A DNA stretch of 64,000 bases from Saccharophagus sp. K07 (GTDB taxonomy: Bacteria; Pseudomonadota; Gammaproteobacteria; Pseudomonadales; Cellvibrionaceae), in the NCBI RefSeq assembly GCF_014336955.1, contig NZ_QRAI01000008.1, positions 108,787 through 172,786 on the forward strand, in the 5' to 3' direction. The notes beneath the pieces were generated by a model that saw only the letters and a program-made list of their open reading frames with translations, ran no database searches and had not been told where the DNA came from. Positions 10,501 through 17,160 of this stretch are shown in pieces. The number at the start of each line of letters is the position of its first letter. The first letter of the stretch is position 1. A program made the translations under genes and the position numbers.

Positions 10501-11373
10501 CTGGTTAACAACATGGATGGTTCTCCCGAGGGTAGAACTTTGGATTTGACTGGTGGAGATATTGATGGAGATTTGAACGTCCAAACAGGTAATAATGGAA
10601 TTTTAATTTCCGGCAGGGTGAGCAGCAAGGGCGACATTAGCTTTGTGACTGCTGGAGGAATTAGAAGCAAAGGAGAGGTGAATTCATACATTGAAGCACA
10701 GAAATTTATTGCCCGGACAGACAGCGGCATAGGCTCGGAAGATAGGGATCTTAATCTGCAGGTTGGTATCATTGATGCCATAAATAACGGCACGTCACCT
10801 ATATTGTTAGCCAATAAAGGGATGCTAACAGTTGAGAGAATTCATAGTGCTGGTGACATTTATTTGAAAAACTCTGAAAGTGTCAAATTTCTGAAGAATA
10901 GTGTGAGTGCATTTTACCTTGGTGAAAATGAACCATTGTATCCACCGGGAGATAAGGCACAGAAGGAAAATCCGTCATATGGAGGTAATTTTCAGTTGAC
11001 TCTTGAAACAGGGTATATCCTTACGGATCTTTCTGTGGATAGATATGAGCCTCATATTGCTGCAAGAAATGCTGAAATTCTTAATTATCATGGCGCATTT
11101 GGTGCGGTCCCTCCTGTTATCTATGTGCCTGGGAGGCTATTTATTCTCAGTGGCTTATCTCGCCAGCCTCCTATTCAAGGATTCGACGTAAAGCCGCATC
11201 CATATGAGGATGACACCATATATACTGGTGTGTTCGGGGCCGGGGAGCAGATAATCGAAGTGGAAAATTTGGCGGAAATCGATCCGGCAATTTTCACCCA
11301 GGTTAAAAATTATTTTTATCAAGATATATCCATTCGTCTCTCGTCAGATCAGTTGTTCGAAGATGAGGAATAA
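1513..11373 (+). CDS. Two-partner-secretion exoprotein (TpsA, FHA-type) with RTX-like repeats
   Basis: This 3286-residue protein is the secreted partner of a type Vb system. Residues 1-34 are a basic, then hydrophobic signal peptide ending near SGNVAGAPA. The TPS (haemagglutination activity, PF05860-type) domain follows, with the hallmarks VALNRILG and NPRGVVFGES near residue 115. This domain is recognised by the POTRA domains of the TpsB partner. Residues of about 250-1290 form a long filamentous-haemagglutinin-like beta-helix rich in G-N-I/L-x-L strands. Residues 1297-2698 carry dispersed GGxGxDxF motifs with a W-x-I and F-x-x-F module, described separately. The C-terminal 450 residues return to a beta-helix and end in a conserved-looking acidic tail (SSDQLFEDEE). 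The likely role is adhesion, biofilm formation or substrate binding. The gene overlaps tpsB by 11 nt, so the two are co-transcribed. An alternative start is Met6. Confidence 0.9.
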   Translation: MPKKSMIKNVRFTKSKIALAIAAQMVFSGNVAGAPASGEIVGGIGGIEQKGTETTIIQSSDRLAIDWKSFDVGKNERVEFVQPGQSAVALNRILGNKGTEILGRIDANGHIILVNPRGVVFGESATINVGGLIASGLQINPDDFMNGDLVFKRIEDSDGTVINSGMINAASGGNVVLLGTQVENRGLISANLGSAILASGKEAVLTFDESGLLGVQVNEAILQQELGEGFAVSNSGEIRAENGRVLLSAATTRDVFSQAVNWGEQKQARSVTYNEDGSFTLGAGGDVTNSGAIIASGENGAGDIVVLGENITNRGAIRADTVRGRAGNIELHSNITTKVEGDGVVTANAEKGGDIKVLGKNVGLFDQAKIESIGNNGGGQVLFGGDREGLNSEIRNADFAYIGENTSIDVSATNNGDGGKAVIFAEDTARVHGSLAVKGGKYGGNGGFIETSGKIGFEIAESPDISAAAGKGGHWLIDPYNIVITSTGTADISGGNFESGKNDARIAVRDVNTALAQNGQVTIQTGRGAKEQDGNITVDAEINFDDDREATLNLIAYNNIEINYSITTGDKTANRKLNIHLNANTSGNQGSITFGNKVRIETGGGDFIVGNIQGESSSPGAFNVDFSNATIDVIRASYTGNELDQLYRNRGTTVTSEQSQHLAPSGRIAIAASNDVILGQMNVKGREDDGSPFKIDIRAGNDITLPQDLMFDNNPTEIFQSGQRSNDGYTTLHLMAGNDIRLNGGIRQEYSDTNAAWSDHHDRLNIVLVADSDGRGGGDVIIGNTIETSGGDFTILNAIDVEMDNNTLDTQSIYRTYDNSLMREIIANYGAGNVSITATGNVTLGDMPMFQQGASETSGQLRNPSLKVSAGETLDIGNSSLYTLDGGITLGAKQWNFNNHSLNTTLGGDITLTSAGNLLLPNIVSTGNLTLASRDAGQTISITGNGLQLNGLLTLDLKDGSANLSNVVSNSSENSANLTIASGHNIQLQTPQAIRLGDSVLTGDLNLTSDVDIRQVGNSSVNVGGSSRFYTGADVILNGLENLFGGSVWVGGVAGDARNINLVSTRDLKLGGVSPGDTNDISLAGTLEAHAGHDITQSGVLSVAQATTLSAGGDITLTQNNKFSSISISHAQSAKIRNQQALRLGEIVNVVRLELDVTGDLSQTAVLNLEELDLAVTGKTQLTQSSNSIGSLSGSVAQSNIAVAGDLKLGDFVVGNDGVFSLHLIGSEATLEVGGNIQLTGVATLTFNDVANFVLRGNVDGVDAVVNSLIVNGAEGNGTYEITAGASWKNISFSINGGEGNDTLKGPNSAATWRIDSESSSLSDGSNALTFSSIENLKGGSGEDAFEFLVLPEGVAIDGGDGTDVADYSRISDASVSLNSNVKGIEEIKGDGSGILVGGDVDTTWIVVAPKMGSVEWEYEIENAETIKDSVKFTGFSQLRGGSGTDYFILKEDFASVEDVESASGVYGGSGNDTFDFQSEFTAVVSGGAGDDTFILSDNARVLNIDGGSGRDKLSGIDGAHLVWEIDLKETVSVSDGQNVYVEKATNISSLEGKDGNDTFLFWAVKTNIGVNGGEGTNTANFSNVEGAFPVYLGSLDESGISNVSTIKGNGQSTLADRGDGGANWHLSSQGGEYKPAEGKIVKFSEFNQLVGGSGDDIFTFDADLPGAGANVNGGDGNNEYVFNVGFSANVTGGSGDDRFKVEEGALVTGILDGGLGGNNNLELYDKDLTWIIKAAAANTSVQVKDPLKDTTPVAAAFNITRLKGGEGEDTFKYFVHDRSISADGGRGVNTADFSGVKGKFEVRLGEESAEFGVTNIGHLIGNGATSTLIGSNQNNTWTLENNQDYGILKWGPEDNSQSTAFSGFGHWIGGNDKDIFILETLSGAPASIQGGGGNDELNLSAINETVKIGLGTDTSEALNLLDVRKITANPDYANYLTSGASQSDWSITGRNTGTLSQTGTVITFAGFAHLQGLQANTFDIQASGSLGVGSSAGSVQGSLNNSVLKFNENGAYTWTLNGAGEGNVARGGSTLINFSGMTALQGADGRDDFVLKDQKASIGSIDGGGGINSLSTKWNGREPLMWAVVNNEGKLNDHVSSFNNISELIGQSGVDQFHISGSTKLNFIDSGDGNDEIYLSGDSKVDLILAGAGADIIAIAENAFVGNPDISERTSIDGGEGNDTLDLTGLNRKVLWDIANQKIGDFAYLSIEKLKAPNDPANAIQAPNTNNTWTITGINSGELNAGNGVIVSYEGIANLIGGNLRDDFILDSPDAVIGKVDGGLGVNKLQGGDADYRWFLTGENSGYLEKASEKIADFENIQHLTGGSGVDRFEVAENGNLSGWLAGGADDDQIIFSNGQNISVWLADGTGTGPKEGQWWRLRTDIESISAQIAEGLNHLQLESKATHNWSISGVDRGKIETVNFSGFGQLTGGAGNDTFVFEKEGGVNGLLDGGSGTNLVDLRLWDPERSGVEVQGIVVALGEQAGADLQVTNIYKIKANADPKFSHTLRASDNDNKWIISGNNSGRIESNTRLEFVDFAILIGGAGDDVFEFSAKGALSGSIDGGAHKNRDEVKYSGQSKEFTVNLGDNAHLHNIEHLVGNNYLNLQVPALEATWKINGLDQGSVSYGSDQHLTFEQVQRLLGGENKDIFSFEQGGTLTRGADGGPGNDLFFIDLVTSKSNQPTRLEGGDGLDFLLFSGDEQGWKATYYASADNETRFDFDISGQQMLTKRVGYSGMEEVTLLASLDWVTLKGIEGKNRFVLGEGYWALNDLTSVHFQNSVKSIEVHANKEDVIMIAGQVSVEDVLALRGGRIDKMDENALIKANRLDLVNMGEVGAAEAPLDISVAELSVLDNSGAVYLREADGVELLGLRSNSIFDLTVLNGNLSQKKDASGISGSGAFNFRAKEGELELDGKNSVAGPIGLFARTGALFKNTTATTLSEVRAANLTVTSDGDISSENALRVSDETKLNSKGNIVLKNEGNDFSRVSLEAEGFVDLVNNMDGSPEGRTLDLTGGDIDGDLNVQTGNNGILISGRVSSKGDISFVTAGGIRSKGEVNSYIEAQKFIARTDSGIGSEDRDLNLQVGIIDAINNGTSPILLANKGMLTVERIHSAGDIYLKNSESVKFLKNSVSAFYLGENEPLYPPGDKAQKENPSYGGNFQLTLETGYILTDLSVDRYEPHIAARNAEILNYHGAFGAVPPVIYVPGRLFILSGLSRQPPIQGFDVKPHPYEDDTIYTGVFGAGEQIIEVENLAEIDPAIFTQVKNYFYQDISIRLSSDQLFEDEE
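5401..9606 (+). repeat. Degenerate RTX-like modules inside tpsA
   Basis: Codons 1297-2698 of tpsA encode roughly 30 copies of GGxGxDxF/L or GGxGxN motifs, for example GGEGNDTL, GGSGEDAF, GGSGNDTF, GGAGDDTF and GGAGDDVF. Many sit in a larger module of about 90-110 residues: W-x-I-x-G-x-x-x-G, then F-x-x-F-x-x-L-x-GG-x-G-x-D-x-F, then DGG-x-G-x-N. The motif equals the first half of the calcium-binding RTX nonapeptide, but copies are spread out rather than tandem. Calcium binding is therefore possible, not shown. Confidence 0.75.
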
Positions 11374-13297
11374 ACAAATTTGTCCCCGGCTTTTCAGTTT
11401 TTTTAATTGCTTGATGTTGAGCTATATGAATTTTCGAATTAACAAAATTTTTCCAAAATCCGCCTTGGCTTTAACGCTTATTTGTTGTTGTTCATTGGGG
11501 TACGCCGGCTTTCTTGAGATGCCCACCATCGAAGAAGTCCCAGAACCAGAAAACGACATCCTGCTAAAGGATCTGGATATACCTCCAGTTCGTGACCGGA
11601 ACCCGAATCCCGAGGCAGGTCCGCGTCTGAACGTTACAGCGTTTCGCGTGCAAGGGGTAGTGGAGTTTCCTGAACTTGGCATTACCTATAGATCGGTCAT
11701 TGAGCTGATCGAAAACATCCGTTACGACATGATGAAAGAAGGAGAGTTGTTGTATTCGGGGTATACCTTGGAGGAGTTGAGCCAACTGCAAGACCTTATC
11801 GGAGAAATCGAAAAAGAGACCCGTGGCCAGCACGTGGAGCCAGTCGATGTGCAGCGTCTGGTCTTTCTCATTCGGGAGCAGCGTCGCAGTCGCGGCGTAA
11901 CTCTTGGCATGCTGGAAACTGTGGCGGATCAAATTACCGACTATTATCGCCAGCGCGGTTTTGTACTTGCCAAGGCATTTATTCCGGAGCAGAAAGTGCG
12001 TGACGGCATAGTGACCATCACTTTGTTGCTCGGTAACCTCGGCGACGTCAGCCTCACCGGAAACAAACGATATTCGCAAAAAACCATAGAGAGTATTTTT
12101 CGCAGTTCTATCGGCAAGCCTGTCAACAGTGCCCTGATTGAAGAAAAGCTATTTTACGTAAATGATCTGCCCGGTCTGAATGTGCAAGGGTTTTTCTCTC
12201 CAGGAGATCAAGTGGGCGACACTCGGCTTAATATTTCGACGGTCAAAGAAGAGCCTTATACGGTTAATGTCCGGACAGATAACCACGGTTCCGACGTAAC
12301 GGGCGAATACCGAATTTATTCTGATCTCCTTCTCAACAACCCTCTCAATTACGGTGATCGATTGCATTTGGCTGTTTTGGGAGCGTTTGATCCGGAAACA
12401 GCCACTTATGGGATGGCGCGCTATTCTGGTCCGCTCGGTCATTATCGCTGGAAGTTTGATTTTGGGGTTTCGCAGAATGCGTTTGTATCCGGTCTTGGCA
12501 ACTCCTTGGATATAGGTGGTAAATCCACGACCTATGACTTGGGAATCGATTTTCAGATCAACCGCAGCCGGGTAAAAACCACATCTGTGGGCATTACTGC
12601 TTCGCGCATTCACACTACACAGGAGTATCGCAGCGGTTCTATTACCACCACATTTGATGAAGACGAAATAGATAACGTGGAATTGGAATACCGTTTCGAT
12701 ATTTTGCATGGCGCAAAGCGCACGGTGCATATAGGTGGTATTCGCTTGATTCATACCACACTGACTGAATCATTATTTAATGACCATTTAGATGATGGCT
12801 TGTTGCTGGATTTGGATTACACCACATTGAGATTTATCAAAATTCCTCTGCTCCAGCCAGAAGCTCGGTTGGTTATGCGCGCTAACGCCCATTACGCGGG
12901 GCGGCAGACCGCTTCGGTTAACCAATTTTCACTTGCAGGGCCTACTCGATCGAGAGGTTATCGCACTAATACTTTCTTTGCTGACGATGGCGTCCACCTT
13001 GGAGCTGATTTGGTTTTCGAGGCTCCGTCGCTATGGAATATGCGCAATTTTATGCAGCCGTATTTAATGTTTGATGCATCTTATGGGGTTTCGTATCTTA
13101 CCGACCCTTATGACGGTTCTGAGGAGCTCAGTCATGCAGGACTTGTGAGCGCTGGCTTGGGTTTTAAAATGTTCTGGCGCAATTTTCGCGGAAATCTTTC
13201 TGTTGGCTATCCGTTAAAAACCGAATTGCCAAGCACTGCTAATCGGGGTGATGAAGATAAGGCCAAATGGTATTTTGATATGCAATATACATTTTAA
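11363..13297 (+). CDS. Outer-membrane transporter TpsB (ShlB/FhaC type)
   Basis: This 644-residue Omp85-superfamily barrel would secrete the TpsA protein encoded just upstream. After a signal peptide (ALALTLICCCSLGYA) come a polar linker and a ShlB-type POTRA region of about residues 190-310, including YRQRGFVLAKAFIPEQ and GDVSLTGNKRYSQKTI. The rest is a 16-strand-type barrel. The conserved loop-6 motif appears as SRGYRTN, and the chain ends in Phe (MQYTF), the outer-membrane assembly signal. The start at 11363 overlaps tpsA by 11 nt. Met18 (11414) and Met22 (11426) are credible alternatives, because the signal peptide begins best at MNFRINK. The tpsA-then-tpsB order is the reverse of many such loci. 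Confidence 0.9.
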   Translation: MRNKQICPRLFSFFNCLMLSYMNFRINKIFPKSALALTLICCCSLGYAGFLEMPTIEEVPEPENDILLKDLDIPPVRDRNPNPEAGPRLNVTAFRVQGVVEFPELGITYRSVIELIENIRYDMMKEGELLYSGYTLEELSQLQDLIGEIEKETRGQHVEPVDVQRLVFLIREQRRSRGVTLGMLETVADQITDYYRQRGFVLAKAFIPEQKVRDGIVTITLLLGNLGDVSLTGNKRYSQKTIESIFRSSIGKPVNSALIEEKLFYVNDLPGLNVQGFFSPGDQVGDTRLNISTVKEEPYTVNVRTDNHGSDVTGEYRIYSDLLLNNPLNYGDRLHLAVLGAFDPETATYGMARYSGPLGHYRWKFDFGVSQNAFVSGLGNSLDIGGKSTTYDLGIDFQINRSRVKTTSVGITASRIHTTQEYRSGSITTTFDEDEIDNVELEYRFDILHGAKRTVHIGGIRLIHTTLTESLFNDHLDDGLLLDLDYTTLRFIKIPLLQPEARLVMRANAHYAGRQTASVNQFSLAGPTRSRGYRTNTFFADDGVHLGADLVFEAPSLWNMRNFMQPYLMFDASYGVSYLTDPYDGSEELSHAGLVSAGLGFKMFWRNFRGNLSVGYPLKTELPSTANRGDEDKAKWYFDMQYTF

Positions 13298-13348
13298 TCC
13301 GCCTTTAATGTTTATCATTCCGTCAACGTCTAATTAAAGGAGCGGGAA

Positions 13349-14143
13349 ATGATGTCGAGTCAATTGCTGCAAGGGCTAAAATGGATATCGACATCTTTTC
13401 CGCTCTTCTTCCCTTTATTGTTATTGTCTGGGTGTTCTGGCGAACAGCAGCCTCCGGTGCCAGATAATGTCGGAAAAACAACTCCTTCGGTTGATCCTGT
13501 ATATCGCCAGGCGCAAGCTCGTCAAAACGATACGGGAATCGTTTTTTCCGGCAATCACCCGCGATCAATCAATGAAAACTGTATCGATGGCGTTATCGAT
13601 GATACTGACGAGTGGCTTATGGGAGAGCAATTCGCTGAATTGCGTTTTCGCGGGCAGGATTGCCAAAGTGGTCGCGATTTTGAGTTCGCTGATGATGCAG
13701 ACGGTCATGCGGGATTTTCATTTGTAAAAATCGCGGCCGATGGCAGTGAATTGCCGGCGGATGCCGCTGAATGGCATTGCGTGCTCGATAAGGTCACCGG
13801 GCTGATGTGGGAAGTAAAAAGTGCTGCAGATGACATCAAGGGTAATGGCGGTCCCCACGATGCTGATGATGTATTTATGTGGTACAACACGGACACGGCA
13901 ACCAACGGCGGTCATATCGGCAACTGGAATCGTGATGGCGCGGATTGTTACGGGTACGAAAACGGCAATCCTGCGAGTTTCTGCAATACCCAAGCCTTTG
14001 CTGAGCGCGCGAATCAAACCGCATTGTGCTCCTATAGCGATTGGCGAATCCCTTCGGTACGAGACCTGATCAGCATCGTTAATTTCGGTCGTAACCAACC
14101 TGCAGTTGATCTCGCCTATTTCCGCGCGCGCACAACAACGTGA
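13349..14143 (+). CDS. DUF1566-type lipoprotein, C-terminus apparently lost
   Basis: A strong AAAGGAG stands 7 nt before the ATG. The N-terminus is a lipoprotein signal with lipobox LLSGC, giving a lipidated Cys near residue 30. The body matches the DUF1566/Lcl C-terminal fold: VTGLMWEVK near residue 150, then WRIPSVRDLISIVNFG near 235. In this family the WRxPs stretch is normally followed by a YF...WSSS segment and further strands. Here the frame leaves the family pattern after DLAYF and ends eight residues later, at 264 aa. The downstream DNA continues a different protein in another frame. The protein is therefore probably truncated. It follows tpsB by 51 bp and may belong to the same surface operon. 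Confidence 0.7.
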   Translation: MMSSQLLQGLKWISTSFPLFFPLLLLSGCSGEQQPPVPDNVGKTTPSVDPVYRQAQARQNDTGIVFSGNHPRSINENCIDGVIDDTDEWLMGEQFAELRFRGQDCQSGRDFEFADDADGHAGFSFVKIAADGSELPADAAEWHCVLDKVTGLMWEVKSAADDIKGNGGPHDADDVFMWYNTDTATNGGHIGNWNRDGADCYGYENGNPASFCNTQAFAERANQTALCSYSDWRIPSVRDLISIVNFGRNQPAVDLAYFRARTTT

Positions 14144-14310
14144 ACGTTCCTCTGTTTGTCGCCGGTGGCGGCGGTGCGATTGGGTTGAACAAAGTCACTA
14201 ACGCCAACGGTAAAAACGTTAAAGACCTGTATCAGGCAGTGGCAAATGCTCTAGGGGCAAATGAGCATCCCAATGCGCGCAACTGGTCTTCAAGCCCTAT
14301 CAGTCTGTAA
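14122..14310 (+). pseudogene. Out-of-frame C-terminal remnant of a secreted protein (DUF1552-like?)
   Basis: One base out of phase with the lipoprotein, a frame runs to a TAA at 14308. It reads AHNNVNVPLFVAGGGG, then KDLYQAVANALGA, and ends SSSPISL. The composition is protein-like. The order of an H-rich VP-hydrophobic-GGGG stretch, an L-A-N-ALG helix and a terminal SP-I-L recalls the C-termini of DUF1552-type secreted proteins. No start codon or ribosome-binding site suits it. The simplest reading is a fusion scar left by a deletion that removed the end of the lipoprotein gene and the body of a second gene. A frameshift within one unusual gene is the alternative. Family identity is tentative. 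Confidence 0.4.
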
Positions 14311-14322
14311 CTCGTGCTGCTT

Positions 14323-14356
14323 GGCCCATCGGTTCATTGATGGGCCTTTATTTTTC
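14323..14356 (+). terminator. Intrinsic terminator
   Basis: A perfect 8-bp stem (GGCCCATC and GATGGGCC) with an 8-nt loop is followed by TTTATTTTT. It ends the tpsA-tpsB-lipoprotein transcript. Confidence 0.85.
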
Positions 14357-14415
14357 TCTTCTTTAACTCCGCTATTTGTTAGGATTTTGGCTTTTCCTGC
14401 TTTTGGATCGCTTTA

Positions 14416-15813
14416 ATGTCCGCTGCGCTCTCTGAAATTCTCATCTGCCCCCGCTGCCACTCAGGTGGTTTGGATTTATCTAAACGTCTTTGTTTTTCGT
14501 GTTTCGCGGAATTTTTTGACCTGCAGGGTGTTCCGTGTGTTTTTCCTGCGGGAAAGACACAGCGAAATTTTTGGGAAGATCTGTTTGCCAAGTTTCTTGA
14601 GCAAACCGAATTAACGCGTGAACAACATCGAGCGGAAATATCTCGACCGGAATTGCTCGCAGAAACGCGAGAGCGCTTGGAGGAAATGCTGGCCTTGCGC
14701 ATGGGTACGGCGGAGCGCATCGCAGGTTTATTGCGCGAAGCCGGACTTCGCCCACAAAAACATGTGCAATTCGCGGCATTTACACCGGAGAGTTTTGTGC
14801 AGTATTACGAGCTGATGCTGCGCGACTGGGCTTGGCATCCACTAACAAATCAGAATGGACAATATCGCATCTACGAAGATGAAAACCGCCAATCATTCGA
14901 TGTGGTGCAAGATCTGCTGCAAAACGCGGGAATTACCCAAACGCACCGCATGCTGGTGATCGGCTCTGGAGCAGGGCGCTTGAGTTGGGATCTCCATTGC
15001 TCGTTGAAGCCGGAAATAACTGTGGCCTTGGATCAGCATCCGCTGCTGATTTTTCTCTCGCATTTTTTAATCAAAATGCAGCGGACGTTTTCTCTATTGG
15101 ATACACGCAAATTTCCACAATATTCTCTGCCCAAAGTTCACGAATGGGTTTTGCAATGTCCTGATGCAGATGAGACATTGCGGGAGAGTTGGGTTGCCAT
15201 TGCCGGAGACGCCTGGGCTGCGCCATTTAAACCGGGATCTTTTGATCTGGTGGTGACGCCCTGGTTTTTCGATATCACCGGGCGCGATGCGAAAAACCTG
15301 CTCGCCGTGGTGGAGCGCATGTTGTCGCCGAGCGGATGCTGGCTTAATCATGGGCCGTTGTTATATTCCGATGGTTTGCCGGAAAGTCAGAAATACACCT
15401 TTCACGAATTGCGCGAATTATTGCGCGTTGGACATTTTCAAATTCAAAGCGAAGATTTTTCCGTCGGCCCTTATACCTATTCACCTTTAAGTCAGCGCGG
15501 CCGTATAGAAGAAGTATGGTCGTTTGTGGCGCGCTCAGCGGATGATCGAGCGCATTTGAAAAATGCGGGAGAGTGCCCCACAACTGTGAGTCGAACAGAT
15601 CCTCCAGCTTGGCTGATACTGCCGCATCTGCCGATTCCCAAGCTGACAAAACCCGATTTGATTCCTGCGGAACTGCAAGCCATCGCGCGTTTAATTGATG
15701 GCACGCACAGCATTAACGATCTCGCGGAAATATTGGCGCCCAATCTTCCGCAAGGACACGATGCAAAGGAATTTGTATACGGCTTTTTTGACGAATATGT
15801 TTTAGACAAATAA
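14416..15813 (+). CDS. N2227-like SAM methyltransferase with zinc ribbon and PqqD-like tail
   Basis: The 465-residue protein has three parts. Residues 1-40 hold a Trm112-like zinc ribbon with CPRC and CFSC pairs. Residues of about 110-375 resemble the N2227/carnosine N-methyltransferase family: the SAM-binding loop is MLVIGSGAGRLSWDL near 178, followed by FDLVVTPWFFDI near 277 and the family signature W-L-N-H-G-P-L-L near 312. Residues of about 410-465 resemble a PqqD-type peptide-binding domain (ELQAIARLIDG, INDLAEILA). Eukaryotic relatives methylate the histidine of carnosine. The bacterial substrate is unknown, and the PqqD-like tail hints at a peptide, which is inference. It stands alone between a terminator and a convergent MFS gene. 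Confidence 0.65.
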   Translation: MSAALSEILICPRCHSGGLDLSKRLCFSCFAEFFDLQGVPCVFPAGKTQRNFWEDLFAKFLEQTELTREQHRAEISRPELLAETRERLEEMLALRMGTAERIAGLLREAGLRPQKHVQFAAFTPESFVQYYELMLRDWAWHPLTNQNGQYRIYEDENRQSFDVVQDLLQNAGITQTHRMLVIGSGAGRLSWDLHCSLKPEITVALDQHPLLIFLSHFLIKMQRTFSLLDTRKFPQYSLPKVHEWVLQCPDADETLRESWVAIAGDAWAAPFKPGSFDLVVTPWFFDITGRDAKNLLAVVERMLSPSGCWLNHGPLLYSDGLPESQKYTFHELRELLRVGHFQIQSEDFSVGPYTYSPLSQRGRIEEVWSFVARSADDRAHLKNAGECPTTVSRTDPPAWLILPHLPIPKLTKPDLIPAELQAIARLIDGTHSINDLAEILAPNLPQGHDAKEFVYGFFDEYVLDK

Positions 15814-15840
15814 CAAACGACACGAGGCATTTGCGCTAGC

Positions 15841-17034
15841 TTATGTCTTGGAATTTCGATCCAACCAAAACAACAAACTAAACGCTAAGAGCGCGGCGAG
15901 CATATTGGCGGCGTAGAGATTGCGGTAGCCGAATAAATCTGCCACCAGGGCGATCATCAAGGCGCCGAAAATATTGCCAAGCTGATTGGTATTGGTGAAT
16001 AAAGTGGATGCGACACCAGTTCGGCCAGGCAGCATATTCTGAAAGAAGGTAATCCCAAGTCCGCCCAAACAGCCGACAAAAATAGCGTTGAGAATTTGTA
16101 ACGCGAACATCTGCCACACAGCGTTCGCCTGCCACACGCACAAATACAGCACCACCGCCGCCGCGCAACCAAAACGAATAATCAGCAATAAACGCAAACG
16201 CGCTGCCAGCCAACCCGCCAGCAACATAATAGGAATTTCCAAACCTGCGGCGGTTCCCATCAGCCAGCCCGCCGTTTGTGCGGCACCGTCCAGTTCGCGG
16301 GTTACCAACAGCGGTAGGGCGAGCACATAGGCTTGATTGGCTCCGAATAACAGCGCAAATGCCGCCATCGCTAAAATAATTTCCTTGCCGGGGGAAGCAG
16401 CTCCCGCAGGCGCAGCGCGTGCCTTTTTGGGAATGCGTGGCAAGGCAATAAAAGCCAATACGCCAATCACGGCGTAAGCGGCTCCCACTGTCAGATATTG
16501 CCGCTCAAAACCGATACAGCTCTGCAAAAAAAATCCTGCCGGCGGCGCAGCAACCCAGGCCATGGCAATGCAGGCGCGCACGGCGGAATTAAAAAGGGTT
16601 GTCTGGTGGGGTGGTAAACAGTGATCGGCGTACTCCCGACTGAGGGCGAAAATCTGCGGCAGCACCGCATTGGACATACTGAACAGGGTCAGTCCGGCGA
16701 GTAATACGGTCCAGTAATTGGGGGCCAGGGCGAAAGCGGCGCAGGCCAGTGCCCCTAAACTCATGCCGGTCAGGATCAAACCATGGCGCTGCTGCAGGCG
16801 GTCCGACCAGCGGGCAATCGCCTGGCTGTACACAATGTTCGCCAGCGCTGTGCCGACAAAAAATCCGCCCACCGCCAGCGGGCGCATGCCGAATTGTTCC
16901 GCCAGATATAACGTCAAAGTCGGCGCCACCAGCGCATACATGCCGCCGAGCAGCGCGGTCAGCGAATAGATAGCCAGAGCTTGTGGACCGAACAAGGCGT
17001 TGCGACTGGACATGCCGGGAGGAGATGAGGCCAT
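15841..17034 (-). CDS. MFS transporter, sugar-efflux (SetA/SetB) type
   Basis: The 397-residue protein has about twelve membrane segments. The N-terminal half carries the SetA-family pattern: LYLAEQFGMRPLAVGGFF, the loop SDRLQQRHG (MFS motif A region), then LPQIFALSREYAD and RACIAMAWVAAPP. Characterised Set proteins export sugars and glycosides such as lactose or glucose analogues, but the substrate here is unknown. The start at 17034 has no clear Shine-Dalgarno, and Met8 (17013) is possible. The gene is divergent from the second MFS gene and convergent with the methyltransferase. Confidence 0.8.
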   Translation of the reverse strand: MASSPPGMSSRNALFGPQALAIYSLTALLGGMYALVAPTLTLYLAEQFGMRPLAVGGFFVGTALANIVYSQAIARWSDRLQQRHGLILTGMSLGALACAAFALAPNYWTVLLAGLTLFSMSNAVLPQIFALSREYADHCLPPHQTTLFNSAVRACIAMAWVAAPPAGFFLQSCIGFERQYLTVGAAYAVIGVLAFIALPRIPKKARAAPAGAASPGKEIILAMAAFALLFGANQAYVLALPLLVTRELDGAAQTAGWLMGTAAGLEIPIMLLAGWLAARLRLLLIIRFGCAAAVVLYLCVWQANAVWQMFALQILNAIFVGCLGGLGITFFQNMLPGRTGVASTLFTNTNQLGNIFGALMIALVADLFGYRNLYAANMLAALLAFSLLFWLDRNSKT

Positions 17035-17160
17035 ACCAAAGAGGATAAGCTGCGAAAGGACGGCGATTCTACCGGAAGTCAGGCGCGACCGCTGTCGCTA
17101 AATTGAATTACCCGGTTCAGCACGACGGCGGCATTCGTTACACTGGCGCACTTTTGAATC

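Noticed and set aside
10170..10814. 214-codon minus-strand frame inside tpsA
   Set aside because: It is the reverse complement of beta-helix repeats and is biased to Ser, Pro and Leu; many similar short frames occur along tpsA.
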